The position numbers and the translations under genes are program-made. Of a DNA stretch of 64,000 nucleotides, positions 58,576 through 64,000 are shown piece after piece. Below the pieces are notes generated by a model, which saw nothing but the letters and a program-made list of their open reading frames with translations, was not told the DNA's origin and did not search any database. The stretch is taken from contig NZ_CP011032.1 in assembly GCF_002310815.1 (NCBI RefSeq), positions 722,001 through 786,000 of the forward strand. Reading direction: 5' to 3'. The stretch comes from Pseudoalteromonas tunicata. GTDB taxonomy: Bacteria; Pseudomonadota; Gammaproteobacteria; Enterobacterales; Alteromonadaceae. Every line of letters starts with the position of its first letter. Within the stretch, counting starts at the first letter, position 1.

Positions 58576-60414
58576 ATGACCATAGAGCAAAAAGAGTTAC
58601 TTCGATTTATTGTCGCCCAAGCGCCGTTTACAGAATTAGCCCCTGCGGCAGCTGAGTATTTTGTTGCTCATTTGCAAGTTGTCTACATCAGCCGCGAAAA
58701 TCAACATCAGTGGCTAAATACCGCAGAACCAAACCTATACCTTATTCGCTCAGGTTCTTTTGATTTAATTGAGCCGAGTGGCGAACTAGTGGCCCGTTTG
58801 TCTGAAGGGGAATACTTTGGTTTTCCCTCGTTATTAACCGGCGATGAAATAAAAAACCGCTTACAAGTTCAAACCGATGGCATTGTTTATTTGCTCAATC
58901 AAGAGAGTTTTGATTTTTTACGTCATCAATACAAAGGGTTTGAACAATATTTTGTCCGAGCTCATGCTAATCGTTTGTTATCGTCTCACTATAAAACTCG
59001 CGCCGATAATTGGTCTGAGCGTCGCATTTCGCAAGTGATGCATAAAGGTGCGGTCACGCTTTCACCCGACGCCAGTATTAGGCAAACTGCAAAAAAAATG
59101 AGCCAGCACGGAGTCTCATCGATTATGGTGATGGAAAACGATCGCCTCGTTGGTGTAGTGACTGACCGTGATTTACGTAACCGTGTTTTGGCGACTGAAA
59201 TTGACCCAAAAGAATCTGTCAGTTTAATAATGAGCGCCAAACCGAAATATATATTTGAAAACAATCGAGTCTTTTCTGCACTGCATTTAATGCTGCGTCA
59301 TAATATTCATCACTTACCTGTGCTTGATGAGAACCATAAACCACTAGGCATGCTCACCAGCACTGATTTATTACGCCAACAAAAATCCGACCCAGTTCAA
59401 TTAATTGGCCGCATTTATAAAGCGGCTACCGTGGCTGAAGTAAAACGTTATGCCTTTGAAATTCCTGAATTACTGCTCGGTTTTTCGAATAAAGTTGAAG
59501 ATATTAGCTTAATGGGTAAGTTGCTCAGCGGCATTACCGATGCACTGACGTCTCGGCTTATTTATTTATATCAAGAAGATTTTGGTGCAGCGCCAACGCC
59601 TTTTAGCTGGATTTGTTTTGGCTCACAAGCGCGTGAAGAGCAAACTTTGCATTCAGATCAAGATAATGGCTTGTTGTTACCCGATGAAATAACCCCAGCA
59701 CAATACGACTACTTTGCTGCAATGGGCCGTTTTGTCTGTGAGCATTTAACACTTTGCGGCATTGCTAAATGCCCGGGTAATATTATGGCCAGCGAGCCAC
59801 AATGTTGTTTATCACTTTCTCATTGGCTCGCTAAATTTTCTCATTGGATCAAAAGTCCTTCTCCGAGCGCCATTTTAAATTGCAAAATATTTTTTGATTT
59901 ACGTTTTGTTGAAGGCTCAAGTGAGTTGTACAAAAACTTTAATCAAAAACTGACCGATATGAGTAAAGACCAAATATTTTTTGCCTCTATGGCCACTGAT
60001 ATTAATAACAACTCAGTGCCGATTGGGTTGTTTAATCAATTCAAATTAGAGCAAACGGAGCAAAAGCATAAATACCTTGATTTAAAAAAGCGCGGCGTAG
60101 TGATCATTAACGATATTGTCCGCCTGTATGCTTTAAATAGTGGTGTGAGAGCTGCTAATACGGTTGAGCGAGTTGATGCTTTAGTCAAAATACTTCCTCA
60201 CAATAAAAAGGATTTGTACGACTTAAAAGACTGCTGGCGATTTTTAACGCAGTTGCGCTTACGCAGCCAAATTAACCAAGAAGGATTACCAAGTAATTGT
60301 ATTAACCCTGAAGCCCTGACATCGCTTGAGAAACATCAGCTTAAAGAGGCTTTTTATTTAGTGAAACAAGCTCAGCAAGCGGCGGCGTTTAAATTTGCCC
60401 GTGGCAGTTTGTAA
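58576..60414 (+). CDS. cNMP-binding/CBS/DUF294 nucleotidyltransferase-like protein
   Basis: 612 residues. The N-terminal cyclic-nucleotide-binding-like domain (about 10-130) is followed by two CBS domains (about 150-275, TAKKMSQHGVSSIMVMENDRLVGVVTDRDLRN) and a DUF294 nucleotidyltransferase domain (about 330-425) with GSQAREEQTLHSDQDNGLLL, where the GS and Asp-x-Asp metal residues are intact. A helical C-terminal domain completes it. It is predicted to sense nucleotides and modify a protein or small molecule; the target is unknown. It belongs to the acs-symporter neighbourhood in related bacteria. Confidence 0.88.
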   Translation: MTIEQKELLRFIVAQAPFTELAPAAAEYFVAHLQVVYISRENQHQWLNTAEPNLYLIRSGSFDLIEPSGELVARLSEGEYFGFPSLLTGDEIKNRLQVQTDGIVYLLNQESFDFLRHQYKGFEQYFVRAHANRLLSSHYKTRADNWSERRISQVMHKGAVTLSPDASIRQTAKKMSQHGVSSIMVMENDRLVGVVTDRDLRNRVLATEIDPKESVSLIMSAKPKYIFENNRVFSALHLMLRHNIHHLPVLDENHKPLGMLTSTDLLRQQKSDPVQLIGRIYKAATVAEVKRYAFEIPELLLGFSNKVEDISLMGKLLSGITDALTSRLIYLYQEDFGAAPTPFSWICFGSQAREEQTLHSDQDNGLLLPDEITPAQYDYFAAMGRFVCEHLTLCGIAKCPGNIMASEPQCCLSLSHWLAKFSHWIKSPSPSAILNCKIFFDLRFVEGSSELYKNFNQKLTDMSKDQIFFASMATDINNNSVPIGLFNQFKLEQTEQKHKYLDLKKRGVVIINDIVRLYALNSGVRAANTVERVDALVKILPHNKKDLYDLKDCWRFLTQLRLRSQINQEGLPSNCINPEALTSLEKHQLKEAFYLVKQAQQAAAFKFARGSL

Positions 60415-60517
60415 TGTGATAACCCGTTAGAAATCAAACAGGGGATGGTTTGATTAGATTGAATTTTTAGCTAGGTCGTTTCGATGATTTACCTAGCACT
60501 TTAGAAGGAAGGCGATT

Positions 60518-61156
60518 TTGACAATGTTGAACGCATTAAAACGTTTTTTCGGCATTAAAATTGAGCAACAAGAAGCTTTAGCGCAAAACTGTTATCGCGC
60601 TAAATATTTAGTGATTGATTTAGAGCTTACAGGGCTTGATCCGAAAGTAGATGAAATAGTCTCATTGGCTTGGTTACCCATTGAAGAACAACGCATTATT
60701 GTTGGGCGCAGTGAGCATTTTATTAACTGTGAAGTAAATGAGTTAAAACAAAGCCCAATTTTTCATGGTATTGACCGTTTTGCGGTTAAAGGTGGGGTGC
60801 CTTTGCGCCAAGCATTACTGGAGCTACAACCGTTATTGGATGATCATGTATTAGTTTTTCATAATGCAGAACTCGACTGGGCGTTTTTAAAGGCGGCATT
60901 TCAAAACGCCAATTTATTACTTAGCTCATCGGTAATGCTCGATACCATGAAAATAGAATACAAGCGCTTAATGAATCAAGGGCATGAAATAGCGAGCGAT
61001 GACTTAAATTTAGCTCGGTGTCGCAGTCGTTATCAACTACCTGAATATTTGACGCATAATGCCCTCACTGATGCGCTGGCAACGGCGGAGCTTTTTTTAG
61101 CTCAGCTGAACCAAATTGCAGGAGCGAAAGGCTTAACGCTTAAACATTTAGTGTAA
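60518..61156 (+). CDS. DEDDh 3'-5' exonuclease (DnaQ-like)
   Basis: 212 residues from a TTG at 60518; an ATG at 60524 is the alternative, and AAGGAAGG at 60505-60512 fits either, better the TTG. Exonuclease motifs: Exo I VIDLELTGLD (Asp and Glu), Exo II FHNAELDWAFL, Exo III HNALTDALATAE (His and Asp), all present. It is not the replicative DnaQ. It follows the CBS/DUF294 gene, as in vibrio acs clusters. Its role there is unknown. Confidence 0.88.
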   Translation: MTMLNALKRFFGIKIEQQEALAQNCYRAKYLVIDLELTGLDPKVDEIVSLAWLPIEEQRIIVGRSEHFINCEVNELKQSPIFHGIDRFAVKGGVPLRQALLELQPLLDDHVLVFHNAELDWAFLKAAFQNANLLLSSSVMLDTMKIEYKRLMNQGHEIASDDLNLARCRSRYQLPEYLTHNALTDALATAELFLAQLNQIAGAKGLTLKHLV

Positions 61157-61278
61157 ATGTATTGAAGATAATTTTGATTGGGTGATTAGTCGTTTAAAAT
61201 GGCAAATTAAACGTGAGAGGCTTTTATCTTTGGGGTGAAATCGTTAGTATTTGGCCACCATAATAAGAGCAGAACACC

Positions 61279-63504
61279 ATGAAAAAATTATCTTTATTAA
61301 CACTGGCTGTCTTAGCCACAAGCGCTTTTGCTGACGAAGGCCAATGGCAGCCGCACCAATTAGCCGATTTACAAGCCGAATTCACCCGAGTCGGTATTGA
61401 ACTGCCCGCTAAACAAGTGGCGCAACTTGATCAATATCCGCTTAATGCAGTTGTTGGATTAGGTTACTGCTCTGCTTCTTTTGTTTCGCCACAAGGCTTG
61501 GTAGTGACAAATCATCACTGTGCATACGGCGCCATTCAAAATAATTCAACTGCACAAAAAAACTTAATCACTGAAGGTTTTTTAGCTAAAAACTTTGAAC
61601 AAGAATTACCCGCAGGCCCACAAGAGCGTTTATACATCACAGAACAAGTAACTGATGTAACCGATAACGTTATTGGTACACTCAGTGCCGATTTAACCGG
61701 TAAAGCGCGCTATGATGCGATTGAAAATAACCGTAAACAGCTTATTGGTGAGTGTGAATCCGACGCTAATTATCGCTGTGTTGTGCGCTCGTTCCATCAT
61801 GGTATGGAATATTTCATGATTAAGCAGTTGATGATCAAAGATGTGCGTTTAGTGTATGCACCGTCAGAAGCGATTGGTAACTACGGTGGCGATATTGATA
61901 ATTACGAATACCCACGTCATACCGGTGATTTTAGCTTCGTTCGAGCTTATGTAAATAAAGAGGGTAAACCGGCTGAGTATTCTAAAGATAACGTACCTTA
62001 TCAACCAAAAAGCTGGTTAAAAGTATCAGGTTCAGGTGTAAAACAAGGTGATGGTATTATCTTAGCCGGATATCCAGGCAGTACCTCGCGTTATCGTTTA
62101 ACGGATGAAATAGTCTATGCCAACGATGTTGCTTATCCACTTGAAGTTGAAACTTATAATTTATTTATTGATACGGTTGAACGCGCTACCGAAAATAATC
62201 CTGAAGCAGCAGTAAAATATGCATCTCGGGTAAAAAGCACTAATAACCGTCTGAAAAAACGTTTAGGGTTATTAGACGGTTTTAAAGTTACTGATATTGC
62301 AGCAATTAAAGCTGAGCAAGAAGCGCAATTACTTGCTTGGATGAAAGCTGATATCAGCCGCGCAGAGTATTTAGCCAGTTATGATCAATTAAAATCATTA
62401 CTGTTAAAAATGCAGGGCACTCAAAGCCAAGATTTATTGTATAGCTATGCTCAAAACTCTGATTTATTAGGCGCAGCGAGTCGTTTATACCGCTTAGCTA
62501 AAGAAAGCGAAAAGCCTAACGCTGCTCGTAAGATAGGCTATCAAGAACGTGACTTAAAAATGATTGAGTCGGGTTTAAAGCGTACTCAAACTAAATTTGA
62601 TAGCGATGTTGATGCCAAAGTTTGGCAAGCCTTCTTGGCGTTATATTTAACGCAAAGTGAGCAATCGCGTATTAGCGCATTTGATGCGGCGCTTGGTTTA
62701 AATCCGTCGATGGATGAGGCTGCTTTGGCGGCGCTTATTAAACCGTATTATGCCGATACTGCGCTTAATACGATTGATGGTCGTTTAGCGTGGATGGGTA
62801 AGTCGGTTGCAGAGTTTGAGCAATCGAACGATCCATTTATTAAACTTGCGGTTGCACTGTATCAAACTAATTTAAAACGCGAAGAAGAATCTGATGAACT
62901 AAGTGGCTTGTTAGCGCAAGCGCGTCCACAGTTTATGAAATCAATAATCGCTTATAATCGCGAGCAAGGACGCCCAGTTTACCCAGATGCAAATGGTACA
63001 TTGCGTGTTACTTATGGCTCGGTTGATGGTTATCCTGCGGCTGATGGGGTATATAAAACACCATTTACTTCTGTGCGTGGCTTAATTGCTAAAAATACCA
63101 ATACAGTGCCATTTAATGCGCCAGCTAATTTAGTGGCAGCTTATAACAATAAACAGTATGGTGATTTTTATTACCAGACTTTAGATGCTACACCAGAACA
63201 AGGCTGGTTATGTTCGTTAGTGGGCTGCGAGCAACCAAAAGTCTCTGAGTTTAATTCTATTCCAGTTAACTTTTTAAGTAGCGCAGATACAACCGGCGGA
63301 AACTCAGGTTCACCGGTTATGAATGGTCGCGGAGAATTAGTTGGGTTAAACTTTGATTCAACGTATGAATCAATCACTAAAGATTGGTACTTTAATGCCA
63401 AAATTACTCGTGCTATCCATGTTGATATTCGTTATATCTTGTGGCTAATGAGTGAGGTTGATAATGCAGAAAACTTATTAGCAGAGATGGATGTGGTTAA
63501 ATAA
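61279..63504 (+). CDS. exported S46 family dipeptidyl-peptidase (DPP7/DPP11-like)
   Basis: 741 residues with a signal peptide (cleavage after AFA, near residue 18). A chymotrypsin-like fold carries the triad His in VVTNHHCAYG, Asp in GDIDNYEYPRHTGDF and Ser in TTGGNSGSPV. A helical regulatory domain lies between about residues 275 and 560. The residue 18 positions after the catalytic Ser, Arg in DPP11 (acidic specificity) and Gly in DPP7, is Ser here (NFDST). It would remove dipeptides from imported peptides in the periplasm. Confidence 0.92.
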   Translation: MKKLSLLTLAVLATSAFADEGQWQPHQLADLQAEFTRVGIELPAKQVAQLDQYPLNAVVGLGYCSASFVSPQGLVVTNHHCAYGAIQNNSTAQKNLITEGFLAKNFEQELPAGPQERLYITEQVTDVTDNVIGTLSADLTGKARYDAIENNRKQLIGECESDANYRCVVRSFHHGMEYFMIKQLMIKDVRLVYAPSEAIGNYGGDIDNYEYPRHTGDFSFVRAYVNKEGKPAEYSKDNVPYQPKSWLKVSGSGVKQGDGIILAGYPGSTSRYRLTDEIVYANDVAYPLEVETYNLFIDTVERATENNPEAAVKYASRVKSTNNRLKKRLGLLDGFKVTDIAAIKAEQEAQLLAWMKADISRAEYLASYDQLKSLLLKMQGTQSQDLLYSYAQNSDLLGAASRLYRLAKESEKPNAARKIGYQERDLKMIESGLKRTQTKFDSDVDAKVWQAFLALYLTQSEQSRISAFDAALGLNPSMDEAALAALIKPYYADTALNTIDGRLAWMGKSVAEFEQSNDPFIKLAVALYQTNLKREEESDELSGLLAQARPQFMKSIIAYNREQGRPVYPDANGTLRVTYGSVDGYPAADGVYKTPFTSVRGLIAKNTNTVPFNAPANLVAAYNNKQYGDFYYQTLDATPEQGWLCSLVGCEQPKVSEFNSIPVNFLSSADTTGGNSGSPVMNGRGELVGLNFDSTYESITKDWYFNAKITRAIHVDIRYILWLMSEVDNAENLLAEMDVVK

Positions 63505-63535
63505 TCTTCTTTAAGCTTTTGATAAGTTAATAAAA

Positions 63536-63573
63536 TAAAAACGCTTTACCCTTTGGGATAAAGCGTTTTTTGT
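63536..63573. terminator. bidirectional rho-independent terminator
   Basis: The stem AAACGCTTTA / TAAAGCGTTT with an inner CCC/GGG extension is flanked by A and T runs; it serves the S46 peptidase gene and the convergent GGDEF gene. Confidence 0.92.
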
Positions 63574-63586
63574 TGTCTTCATAAAA

Positions 63587-64000
63587 CTAAGGATGGAAAA
63601 CTTTAAAGCAGCCTTTGCCGTTGTTTTTAGCTTCGTATAACGCCGAGTCGGCATGGGAAATAAGCACCTCACCGACTTCAGTGGCAAGGGTAGTGAATGC
63701 AATGCCAATACTTATACCGCAGTGTACGGTTTGTTTTTCGTTGATATAAATAGGTTGTTGCATATCATCAATAATGCGACCTGCAATTTGGCAGAGCTCA
63801 TTTTCATCAAGCGGTTGGTCGATTACAACAACAAACTCATCCCCGCCAATACGAGCAACTAAATCATAGCGTCGCATCGCTTTAATTAAGCGCTTACTTA
63901 CTTCTACTAGTACAAGATCACCAGCATGATGTCCATAAGTATCATTTACGGGTTTAAAGCCATCTAGGTCTAAATACAATAAATAAACATAAGATGGTTG
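63587..64000 (-). CDS. GGDEF-domain diguanylate cyclase, truncated by the window edge
   Basis: The frame is open through position 64000, so only the last 137 residues are seen. They hold most of a GGDEF domain: YLDLDGFKPVNDTYGHHAGD, the allosteric I-site RRYD five residues before the catalytic motif, ARIGGDEFVVV and the terminal ADSALYEAKNNGK. Both active and inhibitory sites are intact, so c-di-GMP synthesis with product inhibition is expected. Sensory domains lie outside the window, and the protein ends soon after the GGDEF domain. Confidence 0.93.
   Translation of the reverse strand, partial: QPSYVYLLYLDLDGFKPVNDTYGHHAGDLVLVEVSKRLIKAMRRYDLVARIGGDEFVVVIDQPLDENELCQIAGRIIDDMQQPIYINEKQTVHCGISIGIAFTTLATEVGEVLISHADSALYEAKNNGKGCFKVFHP

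Overview
The window reads as a chromosomal core segment of a marine gammaproteobacterium of the Alteromonadales, most likely Pseudoalteromonas-like. The evidence is the gene content and order (coaBC/radC/rpmBG, pilABCD-coaE-yacG next to nadC-ampDE, pdhR-aceEF-lpdA, ispB/rplU-rpmA-obgE, acs with a CrbS/CrbR-type acetate switch), AT-rich intergenic DNA, DUF3718 proteins, and S9 and S46 exported peptidases. No phage, transposase, CRISPR array, tRNA or rRNA was found. The two ends cut through c-di-GMP genes: an EAL domain at the left edge and a GGDEF domain at the right edge.

Layout. 1-6 kb: EAL protein, YgiQ radical-SAM protein, S9 peptidase. 6-10 kb: slmA and coaBC (minus), radC, a Fur-controlled bfd, rpmB-rpmG. 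10-16 kb: a coiled-coil hypothetical protein, a coupled group (CreA-like lipoprotein, unknown protein, LysE/RhtB exporter, gamma-glutamylcyclotransferase-like protein), a serine hydrolase and an HDAC-like deacetylase. 16-23 kb (minus): pilA, pilB, pilC, pilD, coaE, a second complete pilB, then yacG. 23.7-34 kb: nadC, ampD-ampE, then pdhR-aceE-aceF-lpdA behind two PdhR-like operators. 34-40.6 kb: TapT, then an 839-bp intergenic region, then a Fur-box-preceded ferric-iron ABC transporter with a Dyp-type peroxidase, and argR. 40.8-46.3 kb: mdh, ispB, rplU-rpmA, obgE, folA and a DUF3718 protein. 46.7-61 kb: a DcaP-like porin, acs, a LuxR-type response regulator (CrbR-like), purU, a second DUF3718 protein, the SSS-domain hybrid kinase CrbS, DUF4212 plus SSS symporter, a CBS/DUF294 protein and a DEDDh exonuclease. 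61-64 kb: an S46 peptidase and the truncated GGDEF gene.

The most interesting unannotated element is in the 34.6-35.5 kb gap. The minus strand encodes an RNA of about 367 nt with nineteen GGA motifs (fourteen AGGA), a rho-independent terminator, a TATAAT -10 box and, about 170 bp upstream, an 18-bp GacA/UvrY-type box. It is a strong CsrB/RsmZ-family RNA candidate. Three further patterns stand out: a dispersed intergenic element with terminal inverted repeats present twice (13.1 and 46.4 kb); an ACTAAGGT(C/G)T motif shared by the porin, acs and acetate-symporter upstream regions; and a tandem pilB paralogue inside the pilus/coaE/yacG cluster.

How the genes connect: pyruvate oxidation (PDH complex), acetate overflow and re-uptake (acs, CrbS/R, symporter) and the TCA cycle (mdh) lie within 30 kb of a putative Csr RNA. 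Iron uptake and release (bfd, ferric ABC transporter) carry Fur-like boxes.
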